DNA of 9,755 bases from an uncultured Prevotella sp. (GCA_900548195.1 URJQ01000103.1:1-9755); one strand, 5' to 3'; positions 1 through 7,763 are shown, counted from the stretch's first letter. Numbers and translations: made by a program. Notes: generated by a model not told the origin, from the sequence alone.

Positions 1-34
1 ACTCAACTTTCGCAAGCAATAAATAGCCCCTCAG

Positions 35-52
35 TCCCCACTGCCGTGGGGA
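35..52. other. Short GC hairpin TCCCCAC-TGCC-GTGGGGA
   Basis: A 7-bp perfect stem with a 4-base loop lies at 35-52, just outside the AT-rich repeats. It is the only GC-rich stem in the first 200 bases. No clear T-tract follows on either strand, so it is only weakly suggestive of a terminator. Bases 1-34 show nothing else recognisable. Confidence 0.35.
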
Positions 53-55
53 AGT

Positions 56-130
56 ATAAAATATCAATAGAGAAAAATAAAGAAAAACAGAAAAAATATA
101 TTTGTTTATTTTTCTCTATTGATATTTTAT
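56..130. repeat. Perfect 26-bp inverted repeat, AT-rich
   Basis: Bases 56-81 and 105-130 are exact reverse complements over 26 bp, separated by a 23-base A-rich spacer. The arms contain the core CTATTGATATTTTA. A transcript from either strand could fold into a long A-U hairpin, so this may help terminate the AraC gene, which ends at 211 and reads toward it. It could equally be a protein-binding site or the relic of a small mobile element. The structure is seen directly; the role is not known. Confidence 0.85.
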
Positions 131-194
131 TTCTCTATTGATATTTTATAAAAAATCTATTGATATTTTATTCCATCACCATATTGATACTTTA
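112..194. repeat. Iterated TCTATTGATATTTTAT repeats
   Basis: The right arm of the inverted repeat is followed by further direct copies. A 19-base unit at 112-130 is repeated exactly at 131-149. A 16-base copy lies at 156-171 and a degenerate one (ATATTGATACTTTA) at 181-194. The shared TATTGAT cores start at 117, 136, 158 and 182, so spacings are 19, 22 and 24 bases, close to two helical turns. That phasing would suit a protein array, but no function is established. Confidence 0.8.
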
Positions 195-210
195 CAAAAC
201 AATCTAACCA

Positions 211-1089
211 CTATTTATTGCGATAAGCAAGCGGACTCATGCCGGAACGTTGCTTGAAGAAATTAGTCAAGGCACTCTGATCACTAAAACTGAGATGGTC
301 GGCTATCTCGCCTATCGTCATATCCGAATGCGTCAGCAGATTGCATATCTCCTTATAGACCAGCGACGTGGCATGCTCATTGATTGTAGAACCGCTTATT
401 TCCTTTACCAATCGGGAAAGGTAAGCAGTAGAGACATTGAGCATATCAGCATAGAAACGTATCTGACGCTCCTTGCGGAAATTACGATAAAGATGATGAA
501 GGAATATCTCATACACCTCCTTCTTGTGACGAAAGTCATGAGAGACAGAGCATTGCTCGTAAGGCAATTCATCGATGATAAGCCTCAAGACATTGAACAT
601 ACTGCGTATCATCTCTATCTTATTGATGTGCTGACGGCGCACTATATCGCGAACAAAATGGAAGATGTCTAAGATACTATTATATTTTTCGTTGGCTATT
701 TGGTAGCGGCAAGCATTATCCGAGGTAGGTTCATCCACCAGAATTACTTCTGCATCAAAGTCGTCCGACACATCTATAATCTCGCCCACCTCCTTTGCTG
801 TGACCGTCAGAAGCGTCTTTGGCGAGAGAGTTACTGTCTCTTCGTCACCTTTTATCTGCAACTTTATCGTGCAACTACCCTGCTTCACCAGAAGAAGTTT
901 GGCAAACAAAGCACGCTCCGTCACCATGCTATGAAACAAATCGTCTGCATTCTCGATAGCCACAGAATTGAAAGTACAGTCGCTGTCGGCTCCACTGACG
1001 GAAAAATGAGCGGCATAAGCCCCGAAGATATCCTTCAGTTGATACTTCGTTGCATACTCTTCCAAGTTATAGACTATCTGTTGTTTCAT
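211..1089 (-). CDS. AraC-family transcriptional regulator
   Basis: A 292-residue cytoplasmic DNA-binding regulator. The C-terminal region, about residues 185-292, is a typical AraC/XylS domain with two helix-turn-helix units. The first spans about 209-229 (FYADMLNVSTAYLSRLVKE) and the second about 257-281 (TIGEIADHLSFSDQSALTNF), followed by the family's closing FFKQRSGMSPLAYR. Residues 1-170 form a cupin-like sensing region without a recognisable ligand signature. The length is normal for the family. The ATG at 1089 has no Shine-Dalgarno site, as is usual in Bacteroidetes. The gene is divergent from the M23 peptidase gene, so it may control that gene or itself, but nothing in the sequence proves a target. 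Confidence 0.9.
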   Translation of the reverse strand: MKQQIVYNLEEYATKYQLKDIFGAYAAHFSVSGADSDCTFNSVAIENADDLFHSMVTERALFAKLLLVKQGSCTIKLQIKGDEETVTLSPKTLLTVTAKEVGEIIDVSDDFDAEVILVDEPTSDNACRYQIANEKYNSILDIFHFVRDIVRRQHINKIEMIRSMFNVLRLIIDELPYEQCSVSHDFRHKKEVYEIFLHHLYRNFRKERQIRFYADMLNVSTAYLSRLVKEISGSTINEHATSLVYKEICNLLTHSDMTIGEIADHLSFSDQSALTNFFKQRSGMSPLAYRNK

Positions 1090-1213
1090 TTAGGTTTCTA
1101 ATTCTATATATATCGTTTAAGCTCTCTTGTCTTCTGCATCTTATCTCATTGTCTGACACGCTTTTTCGTCCTCTGCATCTGCGACAAAGTCGGCATTCTA
1201 CAAATATTATATG

Positions 1214-1221
1214 CAAAATTA
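1214..1221 (-). promoter_or_regulatory. Possible -7 box for the AraC gene
   Basis: On the minus strand this reads TAATTTTG, a match to the Bacteroidetes -7 form TAnnTTTG, about 125 bases before the AraC start codon. No good TTTG is seen at the -33 distance, so support is weak in this AT-rich stretch. Confidence 0.3.
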
Positions 1222-1362
1222 TAAATATTATCTGAAATACGTGCGTTTTTATGAAAAAAAATGATGTTTTTCGCCTTTTTTAGAACATCAAAATCAGCGA
1301 TAACTTATCATAAAAAAACATAATTCAAAGCTCTGAAGAAGAGGAAATAGCAGATTTTTTAT

Positions 1363-1370
1363 TACCTTTG
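1363..1370 (+). promoter_or_regulatory. -7 box of the M23 peptidase gene
   Basis: TACCTTTG matches the Bacteroidetes -7 consensus TAnnTTTG exactly. Transcription would start near 1377. That makes the GTG at 1381 an unlikely start and favours the ATG at 1426, leaving a leader of about 50 bases. No clear -33 TTTG is present. Confidence 0.5.
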
Positions 1371-1425
1371 TAAGGATTTCGTGCTACGAAAAAAAAATAC
1401 AATTATCAATCACTCTATATTATCC

Positions 1426-2532
1426 ATGCAACGATTTATCACAATCATATTATTCCTCATCACTGTACTGACTGTGCGTACAGCAGAAGATTTCACCCCA
1501 CACGAGCAGCAACAGATAAGCATCGAGACACCTGGACTTTTCGCTCATTCCAATGCTTTCCAAGTGGATTTCTCACAATATAAGAAGAATACATTTTCTT
1601 TCCCTCTGCCTGTAGGCAAGGTGGAAAACGTAAATTCCTACGAAATAGAAATAGAGACCAAGAAAGGAGATGCGGTGAAGGCAATGTTTGACGGTACAAT
1701 CCGCCTCTCACGACGCAGTTCCACACACGGAAACGTTATCGTAGTGCGCCACCACAACGGTCTGGAGACGGTCTATGGGCACAATGCTCAAAACCTTGTC
1801 AGAGTGGGCGACCAAGTGAAAGCCGGTCAGACCATCGCCATCGTAGGTGGCACCGCTGGCAGGGTCTATTGCCTTTTCAGCATCATGGTGAATGGAAGAA
1901 GAATCAATCCTGAGATTATTCTCGATGTCAAAGCACACACATTGTACAATCAGATTGCCACTTTCAAAAAGACAGAGGAAGGCATCGACATAAAGACCAC
2001 ACGCAAGGAACCGAAAAACAAGGAGCCAAAAGGCATGAGCATGGACACTAATAATCCTTTTGGTGACAAGGCTGTCTATCGTCTTGACCTCGACGCCATC
2101 AAGTCTTTCCGCTACCCTCTCGATGATTCCCACGTCATTAGTGGCTATGGAGGCAAGCGCCGTCACTCCGGAGTAGATATCAAGAATGCTCCAAAGAAGG
2201 AGATATATGCTGTCTTCGACGGTCTCGTAGTGCAGGCTGGCACCTTCTCTGCCTACGGCAAGTGTATCACTATTCGCCACGCCAACGGTCTGGAGACTCG
2301 CTATTCTCACAACAGCAAGAACCTCGTCACTGTGGGCGACAAGATAAAAGCCGGTGACGTCATTGCCCTAACGGGGCGCACCGGTCGCGCCACTACCGAG
2401 CATCTGCATTTTGAAACCCGCATCAATGGCAGGGCTTTCAATCCAGACTACGTGCTCGATCACAAGAACCATTGCCTCCAAAAGGGCGTCCTGCAATTCA
2501 AAAAGGGCGGTGGCGTCAGCAGATTAAAGTAA
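1426..2532 (+). CDS. Exported M23 (LytM) peptidase with tandem domains
   Basis: A likely periplasmic or surface zinc endopeptidase acting on peptidoglycan cross-links. An open frame runs from a GTG at 1381. The ATG at 1426 is preferred because it lies below the promoter and begins a good signal peptide: MQRF, a hydrophobic run to about residue 17, and probable cleavage after TVRTA (residue 20). That gives 368 residues. Two LytM domains follow, about residues 60-167 and 226-345, with much of the sequence aligned at a constant 176-residue offset. The second has the full zinc site: H247 and D251 in HSGVD, H295 in YSHN, and H326/H328 in HLHF. The first keeps YGHN but has YCLF in place of HLHF and lacks the HxxxD pair, so it is presumably inactive and may bind substrate or be structural. 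The linker is Lys-rich. Confidence 0.85.
   Translation: MQRFITIILFLITVLTVRTAEDFTPHEQQQISIETPGLFAHSNAFQVDFSQYKKNTFSFPLPVGKVENVNSYEIEIETKKGDAVKAMFDGTIRLSRRSSTHGNVIVVRHHNGLETVYGHNAQNLVRVGDQVKAGQTIAIVGGTAGRVYCLFSIMVNGRRINPEIILDVKAHTLYNQIATFKKTEEGIDIKTTRKEPKNKEPKGMSMDTNNPFGDKAVYRLDLDAIKSFRYPLDDSHVISGYGGKRRHSGVDIKNAPKKEIYAVFDGLVVQAGTFSAYGKCITIRHANGLETRYSHNSKNLVTVGDKIKAGDVIALTGRTGRATTEHLHFETRINGRAFNPDYVLDHKNHCLQKGVLQFKKGGGVSRLK
1747..1769 (+). repeat. Internal DNA repeat, copy 1 (with 2275-2297)
   Basis: A 23-base stretch is repeated at 2275-2297 with two differences. It encodes RHHNGLET in domain 1 and RHANGLET in domain 2 of the M23 protein. It marks the tandem duplication at the DNA level. Confidence 0.8.
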
Positions 2533-2542
2533 TCTGAAGCAT

Positions 2543-2608
2543 TCTATTGCTCAATCTTTCACGCTCTATTACTCTTTTGCTCACCCTATATTGCTCAATC
2601 TTTCACGC
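2543..2608. repeat. Three tandem 22-bp repeats between convergent genes
   Basis: The units are 2543-2564, 2565-2586 and 2587-2608. Units 1 and 3 share TATTGCTCAATCTTTCACGC exactly and differ at one base overall. Unit 2 matches unit 1 at about 15 of 22 positions. The array fills most of the gap between the M23 stop and the hydF stop. No hairpin terminator is obvious in this gap, so the array may be where transcription from the two sides ends, or a neutral minisatellite. Confidence 0.75.
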
Positions 2609-2632
2609 ATTACGGGCAAGTGATTCCTCGTG

Positions 2633-3829
2633 CTAAGCATCCATATCTATCTGATGAAGTATGCCGGTAAGGAAAGCGATTGCCATTCCGTAATTGGTAA
2701 TAGGAACGTGTTGCTCCTGCGATGTGCGGATGCGCTCCAGGACATATCGGCGATTGAACATACAGGCACCGCAATGAATGACGAGATTATAAGGCGACAA
2801 ATCCTTTGGGAAATCACGTCCATTGACAAAAGAAATCTGCAATCCTTCGCCTAATCGCTTGCGAAGCAGACGAGGAAGCTTCACCCTTCCGATGTCTTCA
2901 CCAGTAGGCACATGAGCACAAGCCTCAGCTATCAGGATGTGAGAGTTCTCTGTCAGATAGGCAATACTCTCAGCACCTTGCTTCATCACCTTTGCATCAC
3001 CCTTGTAAGCAGCAAACAGGACGGAAAAAGAAGTCAGTTTGCTGCCGGCAGGTTTCTGCTCAAACACCTGTGGAAAGACCTGTGAGTCGGTGATAATCAG
3101 GTCGGGATTCTCCCGAAAAGAATCCAATGTATCTCTCAGTTTGTCTGGCGTACAGCAAGTGACAATGCAGTGTTTGTCCAGCAATTCGCGGATGGTCTGC
3201 ACCTGAGGCAGTATCAGTCTGCCTTTAGGAGCTGCGTTATCCTGAGGCATCACCAATATCACCCTATCGCCTTCTTTAGCCAGATTGCCCGTAATAGTCT
3301 CTTGTCCGAAATCCGGGGGCAAGAGTTGGAGCAGCGATTCCATTAGTTTATCAAAACCAGTTCCACGTAAAGCACTGACAGCCACAGCGGAAACCTTGAG
3401 TTCTTTTCCCAAGCCTTCGGCTACTTTTTCCGCTTCACTGACCAAATCTGCCTTTCCTAAGACGAGAAGCCAAGGAGTTCCTTTGCGTCTCAGATAGCCA
3501 ATCCATTCCCGTTCCACATCCGAAAGGACAGGACTGTTCGCCACAAAGATGACGATGTCAGCCTCCTTTAGCGAAGCTTCCATCCTGTCAATGCGCAGAT
3601 GTCCCAACTGCTTGTCTGTATCATCAAAGCCAGGAGTGTCCAGCAGCACGCAAGCGCCAAGGCGGGGCAGCTCCACTGCTTTCCGCACAGCGTCGGTAGT
3701 GGTGCCGGCTACATCTGAGACGATGGACACATCCTGCCCAGTCCAGGCATTCAGCAGAGAGGACTTACCGGCATTGCGCACACCGATGATGGCTATATGC
3801 AAACGTGAAACTTGCGGAGTTTTGTTCAT
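2633..3829 (-). CDS. hydF: [FeFe]-hydrogenase maturation GTPase HydF
   Basis: The scaffold that carries the 2Fe precursor of the H-cluster and delivers it to the apo-hydrogenase. Numbering is from the ATG at 3829 (398 residues). The GTPase domain has a P-loop GVRNAGKS at 16-23, a GTTT switch near 42-45, DTPG at 64-67 and GKAD at about 125-128. A middle dimerisation region follows. The C-terminal cluster domain has C304-x-H306 and H352-C353-x2-C356 with 45 residues between the histidines, in line with the HydF CxH...HCxxC signature. The frame also extends to a GTG at 3856, which would overlap hydG by 17 bases. The ATG is preferred because the protein then begins MNKTPQVSRLHIAI, as HydF proteins usually do, 10 bases after the hydG stop. 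It is the last gene of the hydrogenase operon. Confidence 0.95.
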   Translation of the reverse strand: MNKTPQVSRLHIAIIGVRNAGKSSLLNAWTGQDVSIVSDVAGTTTDAVRKAVELPRLGACVLLDTPGFDDTDKQLGHLRIDRMEASLKEADIVIFVANSPVLSDVEREWIGYLRRKGTPWLLVLGKADLVSEAEKVAEGLGKELKVSAVAVSALRGTGFDKLMESLLQLLPPDFGQETITGNLAKEGDRVILVMPQDNAAPKGRLILPQVQTIRELLDKHCIVTCCTPDKLRDTLDSFRENPDLIITDSQVFPQVFEQKPAGSKLTSFSVLFAAYKGDAKVMKQGAESIAYLTENSHILIAEACAHVPTGEDIGRVKLPRLLRKRLGEGLQISFVNGRDFPKDLSPYNLVIHCGACMFNRRYVLERIRTSQEQHVPITNYGMAIAFLTGILHQIDMDA

Positions 3830-3839
3830 AAGCAGGATG

Positions 3840-5261
3840 TCAGAAGCGGAAATCACGGCGTCCGGACTTGATTTCCTCCAGACGTTTCATCGCAATCTCC
3901 TTGATTTTTTGGTTAGGAATATGTGCCACAGCCTTGGTTATCTCTGCCTGTCCTTTTGCCTTTGTCTCTGGTGAAGCATAATCTTCGAGATATTCCATCA
4001 GTGTCATCAAGGCATTTGGAGCACAGCAATTAGCTATCTGTCCAGACTTTACAAGCGACATAAAGCGGTCGCCGGTGCGGCCCTCACGATAACAAGCGGT
4101 GCAGAAACTTGGGATATGACCGAGATCGAGCAGCCAGCCTACTATCTCATCCAGCGAACGATGGTCGCTGACGTCAAACTGCTCAGTGTGTTCATGCTGG
4201 GCTTCAGCGTAACCGCCAACGCTGGTTCGCGAGCCTCCACTAATCTGTGAGACGCCCAGTTCCAGCACTCTGCGTCGTACTGCTTCCGACTCTCTGGTGG
4301 AGATAATCATGCCCGTATAAGGCACGGAAATACGTATTACTGCCACGAGGCGTGCAAACATATCGTCGGAAATGGCGTCAGGGAAGTCTTCTGTCGAAAT
4401 ATCGTCAGCCGGACAGATGCGTGGCACGCTGATGGTATGCGGTCCGACACCAAACTTTGCCTCAAGATGCTCTGCGTGCATCAGCAGTCCGACGAAGTCA
4501 TAACGATAGAGATTAAGCCCAAAGAGCACGCCTATTCCCACATCATCAATGCCTCCCTCCATAGCGCGGTCCATGGCTTCGGTATGATAAGCGTAATTGC
4601 TCTTAGGCCCAGCAGGATGCAGTTCCTCGTAATGCTCTTTGTGATATGTCTCCTGAAAGAGGATATACGTGCCGATACCAGCATCTTTCAGTTTCCTATA
4701 GTTCTCCACCGTAGTAGCGGCAATATTGACATTGACGCGACGTATGGCGCCATTCTTATGATGAATGCCGTAGATGGTATGAATAGACTCCAGGATATAA
4801 TCTATCGGATTGTGCTTTGGGTCTTCGCCAGCTTCCAGTGCCAGACGCTTATGACCCATGTCCTGTAGTGCCACCACTTCGCGTTTTATCTCTTCTTGTG
4901 TCAGTTTACGGCGAGCAATAGTCTTGTTTTTAGCATGATACGGACAATATATGCAACCATTAACACAATGGTTTGAAAGATAAAGTGGCGCAAACATTAC
5001 AATACGATTGCCATAAAATCGCTGTTTGATTTCTTTCGCCAAATGGCAGATGCGTTCAGTCAAATCAGGCTCATCGCATTCCAAAAGCACGGCTGCCTCA
5101 CGGTGATTCAATCCACCGCACTTTGCAGCTTTATCAAGCAGACTCTCTATCAATGCGCGATCATTCTTATGATCAGATGCGTATTGCAATGTATCCAGAA
5201 TCTCTTGATGATTGATAAATTCTTCAGCCTTATCAGAGGCAGGATTATAATTCTTGTCCAT
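3840..5261 (-). CDS. hydG: [FeFe]-hydrogenase maturase HydG (tyrosine lyase)
   Basis: A cytoplasmic radical-SAM enzyme that cleaves tyrosine to p-cresol and dehydroglycine and converts the latter to CO and cyanide, forming the Fe(CO)(CN) unit used for the H-cluster. The protein has 473 residues, the usual HydG length. The SAM cluster motif is C99-x3-C103-x2-C106 (CVNGCIYC). The C-terminal auxiliary cluster motif is C387-x2-C390-x22-C413, which separates HydG from the related ThiH. Both sites are intact, so the enzyme should be competent. The start ATG at 5261 lies 2 bases after the hydE stop, which suggests translational coupling. No Shine-Dalgarno site is visible. Confidence 0.96.
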   Translation of the reverse strand: MDKNYNPASDKAEEFINHQEILDTLQYASDHKNDRALIESLLDKAAKCGGLNHREAAVLLECDEPDLTERICHLAKEIKQRFYGNRIVMFAPLYLSNHCVNGCIYCPYHAKNKTIARRKLTQEEIKREVVALQDMGHKRLALEAGEDPKHNPIDYILESIHTIYGIHHKNGAIRRVNVNIAATTVENYRKLKDAGIGTYILFQETYHKEHYEELHPAGPKSNYAYHTEAMDRAMEGGIDDVGIGVLFGLNLYRYDFVGLLMHAEHLEAKFGVGPHTISVPRICPADDISTEDFPDAISDDMFARLVAVIRISVPYTGMIISTRESEAVRRRVLELGVSQISGGSRTSVGGYAEAQHEHTEQFDVSDHRSLDEIVGWLLDLGHIPSFCTACYREGRTGDRFMSLVKSGQIANCCAPNALMTLMEYLEDYASPETKAKGQAEITKAVAHIPNQKIKEIAMKRLEEIKSGRRDFRF

Positions 5262-5263
5262 AA

Positions 5264-6307
5264 CTATATTAAAACTTCACGATAGTCACCACGATCCATC
5301 GATATACGATACCCGATTTTATCCAATTCAAGTTTTAGTAAAGCCAAACCTTCGGCTGCCTCCGTTCCCATAGCAGCCTTGTTGTCATACAAAGCATAAT
5401 TGGAACGATAGGCGGCAGGCGACAAGTTTGGCATCACCACATTGGCTCCAGCCTGTATTCCCTGCTCTTTTCCATCGGCAAGCAATGTGGATAAGGCGGT
5501 GGTAGCCGGTATTAAAGCCGATGGAAACATCAGGCGGAAGATGGAAAGCAAGCGTAATGTCAGGTCTGCACTGCCAGAAGGGTAATCACGGAAAGGAGTA
5601 TCTTGCTGGGGAATGAAAGGTCCGAGCCCTATCATCTGCGGACGAAAGCGCTCTATGAAGCATATATCCTCCACCAGATGCTCCAATGTCTGTCCGGGAC
5701 TGCCCACCATAATGCCGGTGCCGGTCTGATAACCTATGTCTTTCAGACATTGCAGACATTGCAATCTATGCTCCCGCGACATCGTCTCAGGATGCAGCAT
5801 CCTGTAATGTGCGGCATTATAGGTCTCGTGACGAAGCAGATAGCGATTGGCTCCAGCCCGATAGAGTCCCTCATATTCCTCTCTCGTCATCTCTCCGAGC
5901 GAGAGCGTAATGGCACAATCGGGGTAAGAAGAGCGGATAGAGCGTACCACATCCTCCCACATCGAGTAGTTGCCGGCTTTCTCCCCACCCTGTAATACGA
6001 AAGTACGAAAGCCTAACCTGTATCCATTCTGGCAACAGTTCAGGATTTCGTCCTTTGTCATCTCATAGCGCACTACCGAGGCGTTTGCCGCCCTAATGCC
6101 ACAATACAAGCAATTATTGCGACATCGGTTGCCCACCTCTATCAGTCCGCGGATATATATGTCATGACCAAACTGCCGAACAGCCACCTCCCGCGCCTGC
6201 CGATGCAGATATTCCACCGCATCGGAATCCTTCGTACCCAATAGTCTCAGGTAGCCCTCAGGAGCGAGAGTGTGGTCTCGACGCAGTCTGTCAATCCATA
6301 TCTTCAT
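5264..6307 (-). CDS. hydE: [FeFe]-hydrogenase maturase HydE
   Basis: A radical-SAM protein that acts after HydG on the cysteine-bound Fe(CO)2CN synthon on the way to the 2Fe subsite. The protein has 347 residues. The SAM cluster motif is C62-x3-C66-x2-C69 (CRNNCLYC), near the start of a TIM-barrel domain related to BioB. The carboxyl end (MPNLSPAAYRSNYALYDNKA) matches the HydE layout but has no cysteines, so the second, non-essential cluster found in some HydE proteins is absent. The ATG at 6307 overlaps the end of the hydrogenase gene by 17 bases. An AAGGA about 11 bases upstream could serve as a Shine-Dalgarno site, which is unusual for this operon. Assignment over BioB rests on the C-terminus and the operon context. 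Confidence 0.94.
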   Translation of the reverse strand: MKIWIDRLRRDHTLAPEGYLRLLGTKDSDAVEYLHRQAREVAVRQFGHDIYIRGLIEVGNRCRNNCLYCGIRAANASVVRYEMTKDEILNCCQNGYRLGFRTFVLQGGEKAGNYSMWEDVVRSIRSSYPDCAITLSLGEMTREEYEGLYRAGANRYLLRHETYNAAHYRMLHPETMSREHRLQCLQCLKDIGYQTGTGIMVGSPGQTLEHLVEDICFIERFRPQMIGLGPFIPQQDTPFRDYPSGSADLTLRLLSIFRLMFPSALIPATTALSTLLADGKEQGIQAGANVVMPNLSPAAYRSNYALYDNKAAMGTEAAEGLALLKLELDKIGYRISMDRGDYREVLI

Positions 6308-7763
6308 AAGTCTTTGTTTCCTTATCCAGTTCTTTAGCTAATTTACGCTTTCCTGCATTCAATTCATTATGTACACATGGTCCGGTGATACATCCGCCTT
6401 CACACGCCATTACCTCAATAAACTGTGCCGGAGCTTTTCCTGTTTTGGCATAAGCACGCAGGAGAGCAATATTCTTCTTGTTGAGATTTGAAATCTGAAC
6501 AGGCTTGAAAGTGCTGGCTTTATCTTTCAGATATGACTGCACTGCGCCTGCCACTCCACCTGCTTGAGCGAATGAATGGGCTTCGCGCACTGACTGCACA
6601 TCCATAGCATAAGGAGCAGTAGTAGCCACATCAATGCCCAATCCTTCAAAGATAGAAGAGATTTCCTCGAATGTGATGACGAAATCCACCTCCTCATCTC
6701 GCTGTGCTTCTTTGCGCTTTGCTACGCAAGGTCCTACAAATACCACCTCTGCATCAGGATGCTTCTGCTTTGCAAGGCGTGCAGTGTAGTACATTGGGGA
6801 ATGTGTATCTGAAACATATTTCTCCAGACCTGGCACATGCTTCTGCACCATCTCTATGTATGACGGACAGCAAGACGTAGTCATAAACTGCTGACCCTCT
6901 TCCAATTTCTCCAAGAGTTCATGGGCTTCATGCTCCACAGTCTCCATAGCGCCTTGCGCTACCTCTATTACGTCGGCAAAACCGAGTTCTTTCAGAGCGC
7001 CATATATCTGCTCTTTGCCCACCTGGAACTGTCCCAAGATTGCAGGAGCCACGATTGCGACGAGTTTTTTCTTGTTTTTTATGCGGTAAAGTACGTCAAA
7101 CACCTGCGATACTTCCATGATAGCGCCAAACGGACACGCATTCAGACATTTTCCACAATATATACACTTGCTCTTGTCAATATGCTCCACGCCGCGCTCA
7201 TCCTTGCTGATGGCCTTGACAGGGCATGACTGTTCGCAAGGCACAGGGATATAGACAATGGCATGATAAGGGCAACTGTCATGGCATATACCGCAACTGA
7301 TGCAGGTATCATGGTCAATCCAAGCCTGTCCATTCTTCTTCAGATGCACGGCACCTTTAGGACAGTTGGTAGTGCAATAACGGGCAATACATCCACGGCA
7401 CAGGTTTGTTATCTCATAATTGATCTGCACGCAGGATGAGCAAGCCTCGTCAATGACGCATAATATATCTTCTTTTGGAGCGCCGCTTCCGGCTCTTTTC
7501 ATGGCACGCATAGCATATTCAGAGAGCGGAGTCAGCTCATCCGTCTCATCTTCCATCGTCAATCCCAGGAGAGGAAGTGACTTATATCTCCATACTGCCC
7601 TCTCTTTATGCACGCAGCAACGTCCTTCATGCTTGGAACGTCGTGGACTCAGCTCGATAGGCAGACGGTCAATGCGGTCTATCAATTCGTCGTTTTTCCA
7701 TAGTTTCACGAGTTCGGTTAACAACTTGTGGCGGACAATCATGATATTGTTCGTAAAAGCCAT
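6291..7763 (-). CDS. Single-chain [FeFe]-hydrogenase, group B-like
   Basis: Probably reduces protons to H2 with electrons from ferredoxin, or the reverse, in the cytoplasm. The protein has 490 residues. Residues 1-100 are family-specific. Residues 102-210 form a cysteine-rich ferredoxin-like region: two full CxxCxxCxxxCP motifs at 154-164 and 200-210, plus C102, C108, C111, C122, C125, C130, C134, C176 and C180, which could bind further 4Fe-4S clusters. The H-cluster domain follows. Loop 1 is TSCCPSY (C298, C299), loop 2 is GPCVAK (C346, K349) and loop 3 is MACEGGCITGPC (C454, C458). C298 is the proton-relay cysteine, so the protein is likely an enzyme and not a sensor. GPC for MPC, and CEGGC...GPC for CPGGC...GGGQP, set it apart from group A HydA. 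No NAD- or flavin-binding domain is seen. It is the first gene of the hyd operon. Confidence 0.92.
   Translation of the reverse strand: MAFTNNIMIVRHKLLTELVKLWKNDELIDRIDRLPIELSPRRSKHEGRCCVHKERAVWRYKSLPLLGLTMEDETDELTPLSEYAMRAMKRAGSGAPKEDILCVIDEACSSCVQINYEITNLCRGCIARYCTTNCPKGAVHLKKNGQAWIDHDTCISCGICHDSCPYHAIVYIPVPCEQSCPVKAISKDERGVEHIDKSKCIYCGKCLNACPFGAIMEVSQVFDVLYRIKNKKKLVAIVAPAILGQFQVGKEQIYGALKELGFADVIEVAQGAMETVEHEAHELLEKLEEGQQFMTTSCCPSYIEMVQKHVPGLEKYVSDTHSPMYYTARLAKQKHPDAEVVFVGPCVAKRKEAQRDEEVDFVITFEEISSIFEGLGIDVATTAPYAMDVQSVREAHSFAQAGGVAGAVQSYLKDKASTFKPVQISNLNKKNIALLRAYAKTGKAPAQFIEVMACEGGCITGPCVHNELNAGKRKLAKELDKETKTYEDMD

Larger units (their letters stand above)
1090..1425. other. Divergent intergenic region
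   Basis: About 340 bases separate the AraC start from the chosen start of the M23 gene. The region is AT-rich, with no convincing gene. It contains candidate promoters for both genes and a 7-bp inverted repeat TGATGTT (1262-1268) / AACATCA (1284-1290) with a 15-base spacer, which might be an operator for the neighbouring regulator. The last point is conjecture. Confidence 0.4.

Noticed and set aside
56..194. CRISPR array
   Set aside because: Units touch or are separated by fewer than 10 bases, spacers are not of uniform length, and one copy is inverted. No cas genes are present.
1708..2310. A 200-codon minus-strand open frame opposite the M23 gene
   Set aside because: It is the antisense shadow of a clear, well-matched coding frame and shows no recognisable domain.
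2543..2608. CRISPR array or attachment site at the 22-bp repeats
   Set aside because: The units are contiguous with no spacers, and no integrase is nearby.
3840..5261. Thiamine biosynthesis protein ThiH
   Set aside because: The C-terminal CxxC-x22-C auxiliary cluster motif and the operon identify HydG.
5264..6307. Biotin synthase BioB
   Set aside because: The C-terminal pattern and its place between the hydrogenase and hydG fit HydE; no biotin genes are present.
6291..7763. NuoG or a formate dehydrogenase-like iron-sulfur protein
   Set aside because: The three H-cluster loops with all ligand cysteines are present, and the gene sits with hydE, hydG and hydF.
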